This document shows, one piece after another, positions 1 to 11,696 of a stretch of 64,000 nucleotides of DNA; the stretch's first letter is position 1, and each line of letters opens with the position of its first letter. The DNA comes from Aselliscus stoliczkanus. Its lineage: Eukaryota; Chordata; Mammalia; Chiroptera; Hipposideridae. A program made the translations under genes and the position numbers. The stretch covers positions 58,535,213 through 58,599,212 of the forward strand of contig CM066740.1 in assembly GCA_033961575.1 (NCBI GenBank), in the 5' to 3' direction. A model generated the notes under the pieces. The model was given only the letters and a program-made list of their open reading frames with translations, made no database searches and was not told where the DNA came from.

Positions 1-638
1 CCTGCTAGCAAAAGTTACATCAAAGCCAGTGGGCACCAGATAGCAGGCTGCTGCAGGAGGCCCTTATCTCAGCTCCAGCGGACCCGACTCTCTTGAACTG
101 CCACCTGTCCCAGGCATCTTTGAAGGCAACACTAAGCCTCTGATGGATCTGACCTCCTTGAGCTGAGATCCTTTTATGTCTTTCTTCATTTTCCGCCCTG
201 CTACATTCTTCCCCTGCCACGAACACGACATGAAACAAAGGGAGTTCTCACTCATGACTCACTGTCCCCAGCCATTTGAAGCAAAGAAAAACAATGTTAA
301 GGATTATATTCCGCCCGTAATGTGGAGCCATCCTCAGGAGACAAGCCTCTTATTTTTGAGAGTATCACTCAAGCGCATTATGTGAAAGAGCTTTACCGTG
401 GGGTTCAATGGTGCTGGAGCCAAGATCTGAAAGCTGCATATCTGCGATAACTTAAAAACACCGGAATGAGCCTACAGAACTTGATTAATACTCTCATTTT
501 TAACAGGAGGAAAACAGATTCTAAAATATTCAAACATGCTTACCAAGTCACTGAACATTGGGATTTGAGAAAGGATGGCAACAAACAAATGTCCTGAAAC
601 CTTTTTAAAAAGGATTTAAAAACAAAAACAAAAACAAA

Positions 639-681
<43 letters not shown>

Positions 682-1000
682 TGAAATATTAAACACATAC
701 ATGGACTACAGGTGAGGAAAGTTTAAAACATGAACTAGTTCCCTCTGGAGCCTCAAAGGCTAGCAGTGTCTGACATTTCCAAATCATACTGGAAGGGCAG
801 TATCTGTGTTTCTCTGAAAAGGTCTGCCATTTAAAGGGAGGGAACACCGCTAAGATCCAAATTCATTCAATACATGGTTTCCAACAACCTACTTATGCTG
901 TCACACAAGTCTGTCCCCACATATTGCTTTAATACTTCTGTAACTATTCCTCACATCTAGTGAAAGTCTAACACTCCTTACTGACTAATACCGATTAAGA
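1..1000. other. intronic sequence, nothing recognised except a (TA)n tract
   Basis: No coding similarity or repeat family was recognised here apart from the dinucleotide tract at 642-677. Short open frames on both strands lack any familiar protein pattern. Confidence 0.5.
642..677. repeat. (TA)n microsatellite
   Basis: An uninterrupted TA dinucleotide run of 18 units follows an AAAAAC-rich stretch (about 621-640). Such a tract is probably length-polymorphic. Confidence 0.95.
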
Positions 1001-1014
1001 GTGGTATTATTTTA

Positions 1015-1272
1015 TTTTTTTATTTTTATTTTTTTATTTTATTTTTATTTTTTTTAAAGATTTTTATTGGGGAATTGGCGGAGGGGAACAGCGTTGGGGA
1101 ATCGGGGAAGGGGAACAGACAAGTTGCTTTCCTTTTGTTCTTCAGTCTAGTTGCGGAGGATGTTGCTTCACTGTTGGTATCGTCATTGCGCTCTTCCCGG
1201 ATGAGGCAGATCGGTCGCCGGCCTCTGGATGGTCGCTCACCGCGGCTATTGGCAGCTCTCGCTTGGCTGAAC
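1015..1272 (-). mobile_element. bat T+ SINE, long form, 5'-truncated
   Basis: Reading the minus strand, the copy contains the long-form body and ends in two pyrimidine-rich units (TTCCCCGATTCCCCAACGCT type) and CCCCAATAAAAATCTTT. The tRNA-like head is missing. A 15-bp target duplication, AGTGGTATTATTTTA, flanks it at 1000-1014 and 1273-1287, so the head was lost at insertion (incomplete reverse transcription), not by later deletion. Confidence 0.9.
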
Positions 1273-1425
1273 AGTGGTATTATTTTAATACTTTGCCTCA
1301 TTTCACTAAAGATTTCAGGCAGCATTAAAGAATTCATGTGAAAAGATAGAAAATGCTAATAAATAAAAATCCAGTCAGGGAACAGTCTAGATAGTCACCT
1401 AGAGAAAGTTAAATAGAAAATGCAG

Positions 1426-1827
1426 GGCTGGCCAAGTGGCACATTGGTTAAGTATTGGCTTGGGACACCAGCTTTGAGCAACAGGACCCCGGTTCAGATC
1501 CCACATTAGGGCCAGTGACGCTGCGCCCACAGCTAAGATAGTGAACAACAGCTCGACCTGGAGCTGGGCTGCCATGAGTCACCGGCGACGGTGTAGTGTG
1601 CAGTGGGGCTGGCCGGCAGCTGGCGTGCGCTTTCATGAGCTGCCGTGAGCCTCCGTAAGCAGCCATCCAATGGCCGGCGAGCAACTGCCTCACCCGGAAG
1701 AGCCCAATGATAATATCAACATGAGCCAGTGAAGTGAAGTCCTCCACAACTAGACTGAAACAAAAGGACAGCAACTTGTCTGTTCCCCTCCCCCAATTCC
1801 CCAATAAAATATTTTTTAAAAAAAGAA
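1426..1827 (+). mobile_element. bat T+ SINE, long form, full length
   Basis: The copy starts with the tRNA-like head GGCTGGCCAAGTGGCACATT and contains a box-B-like GGTTCAGATCCC. It carries the long body and ends CCCCAATAAAATATTTTT with an A-rich tail. The flanking duplication is about AAAATGCAG (1417-1425 and 1828-1836). It has only one copy of the pyrimidine-rich tail unit. Confidence 0.9.
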
Positions 1828-1839
1828 AAAATGCAGGCC

Positions 1840-2965
1840 ATAGATCCAACAGAGTTAGAATACCTGAGCAACAAATTTAAATCTGAGTTTCCTGGTAGCC
1901 AAAAGGAAAAGGGAAACAAAATCATCTACATGGTATTTTGCTAGGCATATAACCTCCCTAGCCTATAGTATATCATAGTCTTATGTCTGTCTGTATAATA
2001 TTTAAACACTTCAGAAAAGTATACACCTCACAATAAATAGGCCCACAATTCTGTAACTGCTATCACAGCTTTCTTTTGATCTGGGTTCTGGCCTCATCTC
2101 CCATACCCATTCATTCAGAAAAGGAAAAGGGTCAACCTGAAGGGCTGGGAAGCTGTGGCTTCTTGGTTCTGGCTCAGAGGGCTGCCTCCAGCCCCCAAAG
2201 GGTAAGGATCCCACAGAAAATCACAATGCTGAGGAGTTCCAGAGCCAGCCCTTGTGGAACCATACCTCCTTACACTCCCCACACCCAGTGTGGCCTCACC
2301 AACTTGGGGCCTATTCCAGCTTTCAGTTTGGATTTTTAGTTTTTCAGTCTTTCACCAGCTTTCACCACAAGGTCTTGTTCTCTGATGGACAGCCTATCTT
2401 CCCACTTCTGACATGGCTCTGTTGGCAGGCAGCCCTTGCAGTGAGGAGCCTTTTTAGCCTGAACAGGAGGGGCCCTGCGGGAGGTGGACCACTGCTCCCA
2501 GGCTCCGAGCACACACTGCCTCATGCTCTCCTGTCCAGGCAGGGACAGGACGTTTCTCTCTGACACTACAGCCCATTATAAATCCTTCAGAGATGCCTGA
2601 CTTAAAAAGGAACAGAGACCTTTACTCCATGTGAGGTGGGCAGAGTGTATTTACAGCTCATGAATCTCCTCACCTCCCTCTTTCTTCTCAATGAGATCTG
2701 ACTTGTAAAACTGTTTGCAGACTACGGTACCGTCTATGCAGCACACATGCATCCATTTCTTAAAACACAGCCAGTTTCTACCATGGAACAGTCTATTTAC
2801 TATAGCGCCAACCTAAAACCTTTAAACCCTAATAATACTTGGGGCAGGTTGAAAATAACTTACCCAATTTAAAAACAAGACATGTTTTATTCAATATTAT
2901 TGATTTCTACAAGCTTATGATTTTTTAACAGTGCAGTGACATAAAAATGGACCACATTAAAAAAT
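1840..2965. other. intronic sequence, nothing recognised
   Basis: No repeat family, exon or structured element was recognised. Open frames at 2076-2563 have no familiar protein features. Confidence 0.45.
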
Positions 2966-2973
2966 AAATTATA

Positions 2974-3089
2974 GGGCCGGCCAAGTGGCATGGTGGTTAA
3001 GCGCTGGCTTGGGAAGCCAGCAGCCCTGGTTCAGGTCCCACATATGAGGGCCAGTGAGACTGCCGTAAAAAAAAAAAAAAAAGAAAAAA
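2974..3089 (+). mobile_element. bat SINE, short form (head plus A-tail)
   Basis: About 90 bp of tRNA-like head (GGCCGGCCAAGTGGCATGG onward) ends in GCCAGTGAGACTGCC and passes directly into an A-rich tail. It is flanked by AAATTATA at 2966-2973 and 3090-3097. The long-form body is absent. Confidence 0.88.
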
Positions 3090-3099
3090 AAATTATATA

Positions 3100-3830
3100 C
3101 AGTTTATTAGCTAATTTCCTTAAAATATACCTAATATGATAAAAAATAAAACTAAAGCAAACAGCCACATATGCAGGAAAACATACACAGATTTTACAAG
3201 AAAAAACTTTCCTATGCAGCAAGTCTGTAGTAAAAGGGCACTCAATTTAAGACATAATTTCACAATGTCATCCATTTTAATCATTTGTTATGACATAGCC
3301 ATAGTTGAACTATTTAATTTAAATTTCCACTTAACTACCATATTAGTTGCTTTCTTAAAGTCTACTTGGGTGAAAAAACAAGCTAGGGGAAACTTTTCTC
3401 CGGACACAAATGACTATTCCCTCCAGTGGGAAGGAGCAGGTCTTTTAAAAGACTGTTGGGCTGGGCTGGTAGTTGCCTTTGGGAAGCTACATAGTCTTTG
3501 TACATTATTCCATAAAATATGACCAATTACCATACCTAGCTTTTATCCAGGTCGGGTTTTTCCCAGTTCTTAGGGTTAAATTTCATTATTTTCAAGCTTC
3601 TCAAATTTTTTAAATCATAAAGAGAATAAAATATATTCTAAAAGCTAAAACTAAAGAAAATTATAAAGAAGGATTCAGGGGCACCAAAAGAGATTCTAAA
3701 CATGTGAAGGACCATCAGCCCATGAGTCACGCTCTCCTTGGATGTAAGGGTCTCCTTTCCGGATGAGAGGCAGAATGTCAGAGTGACCACATGGGTTGTC
3801 CACAGAGGGGAAGATGCCTTCTGGGTGTTC
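3100..3830. other. intronic sequence, nothing recognised
   Basis: AT-rich sequence with no assignable repeat. The 128-residue open frame at 3136-3522 has no recognisable domain and is best treated as chance. Confidence 0.45.
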
Positions 3831-3837
3831 TAACATC

Positions 3838-3990
3838 CTCTCACTCAGTTCCTGTTAACTCTGGGAAGTCACCATTACTGCCCCCATTTTAAAGGTGAGG
3901 AAGCAAGGGGTAAGTGCTTGCTCAAGGTCCGAAGGTGACAGAGCTGAGACTGGATCCTACGTTTAGCTAACTTGAGGTCTTTTTGCAATT
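3838..3990 (-). repeat. MIR fragment
   Basis: The minus strand shows the MIR core: a degraded GACCTTGAGCAAGCACTTA segment followed by TTCCTCACCTTTAAAATGGG. These match the CCTTGGGCAAGTTACTTAAC and CTCATCTGTAAAATGGG signatures of the family. Confidence 0.75.
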
Positions 3991-4134
3991 TGGCCCAAAT
4001 GAAAAATATTTAATTTGTCATTTCCCATTCAAGACAGCAGGCTGGGCCAACACATTTCTTACCTGTCCCTTTGAAGGTCTCTCTGAAATATAAAGATTGA
4101 AGTAGATGTTGTAGTAATGATAAAAATACCGACA

Positions 4135-4375
4135 GGTAATAATATTTACTGAGTACTTACTTTGTGCGAGATACTTCTAAGAGCTTTATTTATATTAAAT
4201 AATTCAATCCTCAAAATGAGCCTCTGAAGCAGGTGCTGCTATTATCTCATTGAAGAGATGAGAAAGCAGAGGCTCAGAAACGCTAAGGAATGTCCCCATG
4301 ATTACATGGTTAGAAGTAGCAGAACCAGGGTTTGAGCCCAGGCCATCTGGCTCAAGAGCCCATACTCTTAATACA
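4135..4375 (-). repeat. MIR, nearly full length
   Basis: The minus strand has GGGCTCTTGAGCCAGATGGC, the region matching CTGGGTTCAAATCC, and CTCAGTAAATATT at the 3' end, in the order and spacing of MIR. Confidence 0.85.
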
Positions 4376-5056
4376 GTCAATGAAATAAATAAAATCAGAA
4401 TTAAAAAATTTAACCAATTCTGCAAGATGCACGCACAGTGGCTAAGACCAGAATTGTAACTGAGATATGTGGAGAAGCAGCAGCCTAGGCTACTCTTTAA
4501 GGGGCAAAGAAAAAGCTGACAACCAGTCCACCCAGGAAGTCTTGGGCTGGGCCGGTGTTCCCATGCGACACCTGTGGCAGTCATGGTTTGTCTTCTGCCC
4601 ACAGCACAACAACACCCCTCTGTTCCGGAAAGGGAATTCAGCAGGGATTTTGGAAACTTCTCCCTATCCCAGGTATCTCACTCAAATACAGCCACTATGA
4701 GAGCCACACCAGCTCTCACCTCCAGTGACCTCTGCTCAGTGTCTGAGCCATACTGATTCTCACTGCTGCCCAGAATCAAGCCCTCCTCGTCCTGGCATAT
4801 GGAGGGCCTGCCTTCCTTCTCTAATGGAAATTCTGCTGTACATACACATTAGGATGCCCACTTTAAGGCAAGCAGGCCTCCTTATGTAAGCCTGAGCACA
4901 GGGAACCAAGGGCAGCCTCCTTCTCCACAACTTTAACATAAATGGACACCCAGGATCACTAGGCTTATTAGGAAACGGAAGGGCATAAACCAGAATGACC
5001 AAAATCATCAGGAAAAAAAACAGCCCTGAGGAAACTTTTGGAGAGTTCTGAAAGTA

Positions 5057-5358
5057 CAGCTGACCCCTGAACAGCAGGAGTTTGAAATGCGAGGGCCCAC
5101 TCATACACAGATTTTTTTCAATAAATACTGTAAATACATTTTCTCTTCCTTATGATTTTCTTAATACATTTTCTTTTCTCTAGTTTATTTTATGGTAAGA
5201 ATACAGTATGTAATACATATAACATACAAAATGTGTTAATTGTTTATGTTATCAGTTAGGCTGTCAGTCAATAGTGGGCTATTTGTAGTGAATCAAAAGT
5301 TATACACATATTTTCGGGGTCAGCATCCGTAATACCTGCATTGTTCAAGGGTCTACTG
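5057..5358. mobile_element. Tigger-type nonautonomous DNA transposon (MITE)
   Basis: The 302-bp element has inverted ends: CAGCTGACCCCTGAACAGCA on the left and, on the reverse strand, CAGTAGACCCTTGAACAATG on the right. It is bounded by TA on both sides (5055-5056 and 5359-5360), the target duplication of pogo/Tigger elements. No transposase is encoded. The exact subfamily is not assigned. Confidence 0.82.
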
Positions 5359-5675
5359 TATTACATACAAAAGGCAAGATGAAGACACTAAAGGAGCCGA
5401 AAGAGAATCAACTTGAAAATTAAAAAACTACAATTGCCAAAATTAAAATATCAGTAAGAGCACTGAAAAATAAATTCAAAGAAATTTCCCAGAACACAGA
5501 CCAAAAGTAAACAGATACAGAATATGAGAAAAAAAGATTAAGAGACACAGAGAAATAACCCGGGAAGCCTAACATTCAATTAAGCAGAGTCCAAGTAAGA
5601 AGGAACAGAGCAAACAAAACAGGGTGCATAAAATAATTTAAAATATAATAGACTAAAACTCATCCCCAGCCCAAG

Positions 5676-6080
5676 ATGGCAGCCACCATGAAGAAGGTGG
5701 CTGCAGAAGATGTCAATGTTACTTTCAAAGATCAATGAAAGATAAGCAAATTTACAAGGAATACAAGCAGAATCACAGAGCTGAAGGAAGAAATAGATGT
5801 AAAAAAGAAATAACTCCAAAATATAAACAATGCTTTTGAGGACATCACGCTTGCAGATGACAAATGCTTAATGATACAGTATCAGATTGGTGATGTTTTC
5901 ATTAGCCATTCTCAAGAAGCAACACAAGATATGTTAGAAGAAGCAAAGAAAAATTTGCAAGAAGAAATTGATGCCTTAAAATCCAGAATGGAGTCAATTC
6001 AGCGGGTGTTAGCAGATTTGAAAATTCAGCTATATGCAAAATTTTGAAGCAACATAAACCTTGAAGCTGACTAAAGTTAA
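5676..6080 (+). pseudogene. PFDN4P: PFDN4 processed pseudogene (prefoldin subunit 4)
   Basis: This is an intronless, collinear copy of the 134-residue coding sequence of prefoldin subunit 4, a subunit of the hexameric cytosolic chaperone that hands nascent actin and tubulin to CCT. It begins MAATMKKVAAEDVNVTF and shows the C-terminal coiled-coil residues EEAKKNLQEEIDALKSR and ESIQRVLADLKIQLYAKF. The 135-codon frame keeps its length, so there is no net frameshift. Four premature stops break it: near codon 20 (TGA), in the KKK-stop-LQN region (TAA), after YAKF (TGA) and at codon 133 (TAA). The 3' flank has UTR-like AATAAACTTGAATATTG, and an A-rich CAAA run at 6335-6370 may be the decayed poly(A) tail. 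It cannot make prefoldin. Confidence 0.93.
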
Positions 6081-6332
6081 ACATTTTGTAATACTTTTTA
6101 AAATTTGTTTAATAAACTTGAATATTGTTTAAATAATTTCCCTTATTCAAATGATATGGAAAGCAGAAGTTTCTTTTTTCTAAAAATAATTTCATTTATT
6201 TAATGGAAATTTGCCTATTTTCACATGTCTTGTTTTATATTTTTAAAAGAAGACAGTATTCATCTATGTATTTTGCATAACAATTATATCAAGGGTAGGG
6301 GTTTTATGTCATGTTATTAAAATCAGTTAAGC

Positions 6333-6372
6333 AAAAACAAACAAACAAACAAACAAAAAAACACAACAACAA
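6333..6372. repeat. (CAAA)n-rich simple repeat
   Basis: A CAAAC/CAAA run lies 250 bp downstream of the PFDN4 retrocopy stop. It may be derived from the poly(A) tail of that retrocopy. Confidence 0.7.
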
Positions 6373-6461
6373 ACCTCATCTCCAGAGATAGCACATGCAT
6401 CTTCAGATCGGAATGGTCTACCAAGTGATAAGCAAAATGAATGAAAATAAAATTAAATTGA

Positions 6462-6915
6462 GGGCCAGCTGAGTGGCACATTGGTTGAGAGCTGGCTTGG
6501 GACGCCGGAGGCCCCGGTTCGGACCTATCTATGAAGGCCAGTGACACTGCCTTCTACAGCTAAGATGGTGAACAACAGCTCCACCTGGAGCTGGGCTGCT
6601 GTGAGTCCCTGGGATGGCCTAGCTGCAGTCTCTGCTACAGTGGGCTGCCATAGGCTACAGTGACTGGACGGCAGCCAGCGTGAGCTGCCAAGAGCCGCTG
6701 TGACTGGCCATCCAGGGGCCGGCAACCAATATGCCTCACCCGAGAAGAACACAATGACGATACAAACATGGGCCAGTAAAGCGATGTCCTCCACAACTCG
6801 ACTGAAGAACAACAGGACAGCAACTTCTCTGTTCCCCTTCCCTGATTCCCCAACGCTATTTCTCTCCCCTGATTCCCCAATAAAATCTTTAAAAAAGTAA
6901 AAAAATAAAAAAATT
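6462..6915 (+). mobile_element. bat T+ SINE, long form, full length
   Basis: The copy begins GGGCCAGCTGAGTGGCACAT and has GGTTCGGACC at the box B position, the long body with GCCAGCGTGAGCTGCC repeats, two pyrimidine-rich tail units and CCCCAATAAAATCTTT. It is flanked by AAATTAAATTGA (6450-6461 and 6916-6927). Confidence 0.92.
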
Positions 6916-7099
6916 AAATTAAATTGAAAATACCTACATCTGGGGACACGCTTTCAGACAACCAAGAGTGAAAACATCCCAAAAATTTCCAGAGGGGAAA
7001 AGGAAACCAACTACAAAGGAATACAAATCAAAGGGGCATCAGACTTCTCTTCTACAATTTCGGATATTAACAGAAAATGTAGGAAGGGGGTGATGTTTT

Positions 7100-7203
7100 A
7101 TTTTTTTTTGAGGGCAGTGTCACTGACCCTCACATGTGGGACTGAACTGGGGCCGCTGGCTTCCCAAGCCAGCGCTTAACCACTGCGCCACTCGGCCGGC
7201 CCA
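7100..7203 (-). mobile_element. bat SINE, short form
   Basis: The minus strand reads GGGCCGGCCGAGTGGCGCAG through the head to CACTGCCCTC and then an A-tail. It is flanked by GGGGTGATGTTTT at 7087-7099 and 7204-7216. Confidence 0.92.
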
Positions 7204-7646
7204 GGGGTGATGTTTTTAAGTTAGAGTTCTAGCTAAACTATCAAACAAAAACAAGGGCAGAGTAAAGACATCTTCATACAGCTAAGAACTCAGAAAGTGT
7301 ACCTCCTCCATTGTTGGGAAATTACTTGATGTTTCCAATAAAATAAAAGGATAACTGAAGAATGACAAAGTTGGCTAAGACCCTGGAAACAGTAGTTCCA
7401 ACCTGGATGATTGTGAAAGGATTCTCTGACACACCTGGTCCAGAATGCTTGGGAGAATGAAATGCCTGGGAAAGATGGGTGCTTTCCCATAAGGGCAAAA
7501 GATATGGTTAGGAAGTTGGGGGAGGTGAGAAATGTCAGGATATTAAGGCAAATAAGACAGGAAAAGCTAAAGCATCTACAAAAATGCAATATAATAGGTA
7601 TATAAGCAATTAAGAGAGGGTAAAAAGAGATAAACCACTTGTTCTT

Positions 7647-8067
7647 TTTGTTTGTTTCTAAGATTTTATTGAGGAATTAGGGAAAGGGAACAGTGTTGGG
7701 GAATTGGGGAAGGGGAACAGCCAAATAGTTGTCCTTCAATCTTAGTGATGGATGGCGCAGCTAGCTCAGCTCCAAGTTCAGTTGCCATCTGGCTGCCCAT
7801 CAGCAGCTTGAGGCAGCTCAGCTCAAAGTGCCATGCTGCATCTTAGTTGGGGGCGTGAGGGACAGCCCACCATCCCATGCGGGAGTCGAACAGGCAACCT
7901 TGTTATTAGGAGCACACGCTCTCACCAGTTGTGCCATACTGCCACCTATTGGCATCTCAGCAGCAGTTCAGCTCGGGCACAGCTCACTGGCACATGTGGG
8001 AATCGAACCGGCAACCCAGTTCCTCAGAGCTCGTGCTCTTAACCAACTGAGCCACTTGGCCAGCCCC
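7647..8067 (-). mobile_element. two-headed (dimeric) tRNA-derived SINE, VES-related
   Basis: On the minus strand two tRNA-like modules follow each other. The first starts GGCCAAGTGGCTCAGTTGGT and has a perfect box B, GGTTCGATTCC. The second has GGTGGCAGTATGGCACAACT and TGTTCGACTCC. After them comes a body ending in the same pyrimidine-rich units and CTCAATAAAATCTT tail as the single-headed long SINEs. A 15-bp target duplication, AAACCACTTGTTCTT, lies at 7632-7646 and 8068-8082. The heads resemble VES SINEs more than the other copies do. Confidence 0.9.
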
Positions 8068-8782
8068 AAACCACTTGTTCTTAAGGCTAGACCCACGACT
8101 GTTAGTGACTTACGAATGTGAACACTGGACCTTCAAAAAAGTAAGTGTGATCCTATTATTCCGGTTACGGTATCGAGAAGAATTTCCATAGCCTTAGGCT
8201 GTAGATGCTTTATTAATTTTTAACATTTAAAGTTAGCCTCTGAACAGAAATACAGCCAATATGGTACCAATCGTAAGACAGCACTGAGACACCAAGAACT
8301 CTGACACTGTAATAGAAAAACCTGGCTCTAGAAGATGGAGTAGGGATGGTGACCTAAGAGCCTCATGTTTTGAGCTGGAAAATCAAAAGTTATCGAGGTT
8401 TAAGATATTCTTTAAAGTTATCAAAATAACCATTCGACAATTAATAATATAATATCAAAATGAAAGAAGAAGAGGCGGTGTGAGAAAATTAAAGGTTAAC
8501 TCTCATATTGGAGGGTCAATAAATTGTACTGAGTAAAAATATCTAGAGCTGGTATGTCAGGAAATAAAGGTATAAGCACATTCCGGTCTTTCAACCAAAA
8601 AAACTAAAACAGGAATAGAATAAATTATTCTTGGGACTGGGGCTGGTACAGGAAGAATGGGGTGACTTTAGCTTTTCATTCTAATTCCTATGTACTTTAT
8701 GAGTTGTTGAAATGAGCATGTGTTACTTATAAACATAATTTTAATAAAAATACAACACACTGTTAAATTATAAATAAAATTT

Positions 8783-10490
8783 CAAGGTTGCTTTCTGGAT
8801 CTTTTCTAGGGAAAATAACAAATGAATACCAGAGTGATCAAATAATCACAACACACACACATACGACTTCAGCTTTTACAAGTCTACTTTTCCTGTTCAG
8901 TTTTTATAAACCAGTTTTAAGGAGGAACTCTGCTTTTGCCTCCTTAGCTTTCCCAGTTTAGAATATCACTCTGGGGTAGAATCCTAGTAAAATCTTTTGA
9001 GAACTCCTGTGGATTGGAAGCACACAGCTTCACAGGTTTTATTTCATTTTGGCATCCTGAGAACATCAGCTCAAATTGTTTAACTAAACCTAGCATCACT
9101 TGACACAGAAGAGCAAAAATTAACAGGTTTATTTTCTAAAGCATTTACCTGAGACTGGGAAAAGATGCTAAACAGTGTTTAAAATAAAATGAGCTCTAAA
9201 AGAACATGAGAATGTTCACTTGAAGAATCAAGTGCTTTAATTCTCTGCATGTGACCACACCCCACTGTTATCCCCAGTGTCTAAACCTCTCCTATATTTA
9301 TCAAACAAAAAAGGCCACCTTTAATATTAATTTCTAAAAGAAAAAATTTTTAGGAATATTTACTTTAAATATTTAAATTATTTAAAAAACAAATAACTTA
9401 AAAACAAGCCATCAGACTACAGGGGAAAAAGAACAAAGCTCCAGCTCCTCGGAATGCTTCCATTTCCACCTAGGCTCTCTGCAGAGCTATGCTGGCATCT
9501 AAGCGAAGCAAATATCTCTCCCTGGTCTCGGATATTATTAGCTAAACAAGGACAAGTAAGGATATGACACACAGGAGCCTTAGCACTGCTATCACCTGCA
9601 AGCTCATTAACTCCAAAACACAATCACACACCACAGCCTGCAGCTTCTCAGTCAGTCAAAATCCAGGCCTGCTCCTAACTCCGGAGTCCCCATCTGCACA
9701 CTGGGGGTGTGTGCACATGACAGGAGGACTCAGATTTCTACACATCACCACCCTGCAGGGTCCCCACTCTTCTCAGGAGAAGGGCCAGTCACAGCTCTCA
9801 CATCAGACTCTATTTACCAGAGCTTCCAATTGGAATCCTAATCCTTGGAGCTTAAAGCACAGAAACAGCAGAAGAAACGCATGTCTCAGAGCCGTGCCCA
9901 ATCTAATAAGGGTTGATAGCAGGTGAGGGCATTGAAGGAACAAGGCTGCACTGTCACCAAGAGAGAATTTATTTCAGATTGTCCCATGGGAGCAGATTTC
10001 CAGATTTCCAGAAAAGAAATCTAAGGCAGGTCTCCAAAGCCGTTCCTCTGGAGGGCAGGCAGTCCCAAGTACAGACCACTCACCCCATTTACCATCACAG
10101 AGCTATTTCCGTCCTGCAGTCTGTGGCTGCACTCACTCCCAGACAGAAGAACACGTGGCCAACAATATGAAATACTAAGTTCCAATAACCAAGCATGAAA
10201 AGGACTCAAGAAAAATCTGGTGTGAATGACCAAACACTGCACCTGAGTATTTCATGCCCTATACTTGGTTCCTTCTTACTGTGAGCCATCTACCAGCAGA
10301 CAGAAGAAAAGTGCATTTTCAGAAAAGCACATTTTCAGTAGCCTCCATGGTCAAAATTCCAAAATTTTACCTGCCCTAGATCGGAGGGCAGGCCTGTGAA
10401 AACCCAGAAAACCTAGTTATTAGATTTTAAGCGCAAAAACTAAGTGCCAGACGAGATATGCTGAGAGCGTTCGGGTTCAATCAATTGACA
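8783..10490. other. intronic sequence, nothing recognised
   Basis: No repeat family or exon was recognised. Frames at 9417-10242 carry no familiar protein pattern. A small local duplication (CATTTTCAGAAAAGCACATT) lies near 10314-10338. Confidence 0.45.
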
Positions 10491-10496
10491 AGGTGG

Positions 10497-10498
<2 letters not shown>

Positions 10499-10552
<54 letters not shown>
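10499..10552. repeat. (GT)n microsatellite
   Basis: An uninterrupted GT run of about 27 units. Poly-Cys/Val and poly-Thr/His open frames across it are artefacts. Confidence 0.97.
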
Positions 10553-10553
<1 letters not shown>

Positions 10554-10559
10554 GGGGGA

Positions 10560-11158
10560 TGGGGGGCAGAGAAGTCAGCATTACCCAAACCTAACTGTGC
10601 AGTCCCCTGGGGCCAGGAACGTGCAAGCACACAGCGCTGGAGGGCCCCGGAAAACTTACCAGGAAGCAACAAGCTCATATGCTTGCCTGAAATATCAGCA
10701 AGGGTCATCATCAACTACTGTGAAATCTGCCCCTAAAAGTCAAAAATTCAGGGGAGCATTTCAGATGGCAGTTCAGAACTCCTCATAAATTAATGAAAGT
10801 CAGACATGAAAGTATAACAGCTGGAATGGATCAAGCAGAAAGAAAATGCAGCATCAGCGTATGTGTTATGTGAATTTCTTAGGGTCCATAAATTTGATAT
10901 TTGGAAGGAAGATGGAAAATGTTAATTAGGAGAAATTTCATACTGGATTTAAATTTGCCATGGAGTCAGAGCTCTATTGTAAAGCTCCCTTGGAACCAGA
11001 AATCACCCTCCCAGACCCAGTTTGTGCCTTTCGTCCTTCTGTATCATACTTGTTGATAGGTTTCTTAATTGTTTTCATGTGTTATTTCATGCAGTGTCTC
11101 CTGTGTGTGGCACTACATCAATAAGGGAAAATAAATAAAAAAATAAATAAGAAGTCAT
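10560..11158. other. intronic sequence, nothing recognised
   Basis: No assignable repeat or coding sequence was seen. Confidence 0.4.
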
Positions 11159-11178
11159 TCTCCTCTCCTCTCCTCTCC
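11159..11178. repeat. (TCCTC)n simple repeat
   Basis: Four tandem TCCTC pentamers. Confidence 0.85.
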
Positions 11179-11258
11179 AAAGGCCTTGTAACAATTTTTC
11201 ATAACTTTTAGACTACTACTGTAGTTATAAATATCTCAAGAGATCTGTAGTCAGTCTT

Positions 11259-11696
11259 TTTTTTATACATATTTTATTGAGGAATTGGGGGAGGGGAACA
11301 GCGTTGGGGAATCGGGGAAGGAGAACAGACAAGTTGCTGTCTTTTTTTTTGTTCTTCAGTCTAGTTGCGGAGGACGTTGCTTCACTGGCCCATGTTGGTA
11401 AGCTCTTCCCGGATGAGGCAGATCGGTCGCCGGCCCCTGGATGTCACTCACTATTGGAAGCTCACGCTGGCTGCCAGCTGCTCACGCTGGCTGCCAGCCA
11501 CTCACTGTAGCCAATGGCAGCCCACTGCAGCAGGGGATGCAGCCTACACCCGTCACCGGGGCTCACACAGCCCAGCTCCAGGTGGAGCTGTTGTTAGCTG
11601 TGAAGGGCAGTGTCACTGGCCCTCATATGTGGGATCCGAACCGGGGCCGCTGGCATCCCAAAACCAGCTCTTAACCAATGCGCCACTCGGCCAGCC
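11259..11696 (-). mobile_element. bat T+ SINE, long form, full length
   Basis: The minus strand begins GGGCTGGCCGAGTGGCGCAT and contains GGTTCGGATCCC, the long body with repeated CAGCCAGCGTGAGC units, two pyrimidine-rich tail units and a CTCAATAAAATATG terminus. It is flanked by CTGTAGTCASTCTT (S is G on the left, C on the right) at 11245-11258 and 11697-11710. Confidence 0.93.

Larger units (their letters stand above)
5380..8780 (+). mobile_element. ancient L1/HAL1-like remains with later insertions
   Basis: A-rich sequence typical of old LINE-1/HAL1 is visible at about 5380-5660, 6925-7085, 7217-7645 and 8090-8780. The segment around 7270-7310 (CTAAGAACTCAGAAAGTGTACC) resembles the end of the ORF1 region of old L1. 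Between these pieces lie a PFDN4 processed pseudogene and three SINEs. Whether it is one element or several overlapping fragments cannot be decided by eye. Confidence 0.5.

Noticed and set aside
5676..6080. A functional prefoldin gene
   Set aside because: Four in-frame stops and no introns show a dead retrocopy.
7647..8067. tRNA genes suggested by box A and box B motifs
   Set aside because: The motifs belong to SINE heads with retroposon tails and target duplications, and no cloverleaf with acceptor pairing is formed.
10458..10788. Poly-Cys/Val and Thr/His-rich open frames
   Set aside because: They are translations of the (GT)n microsatellite.
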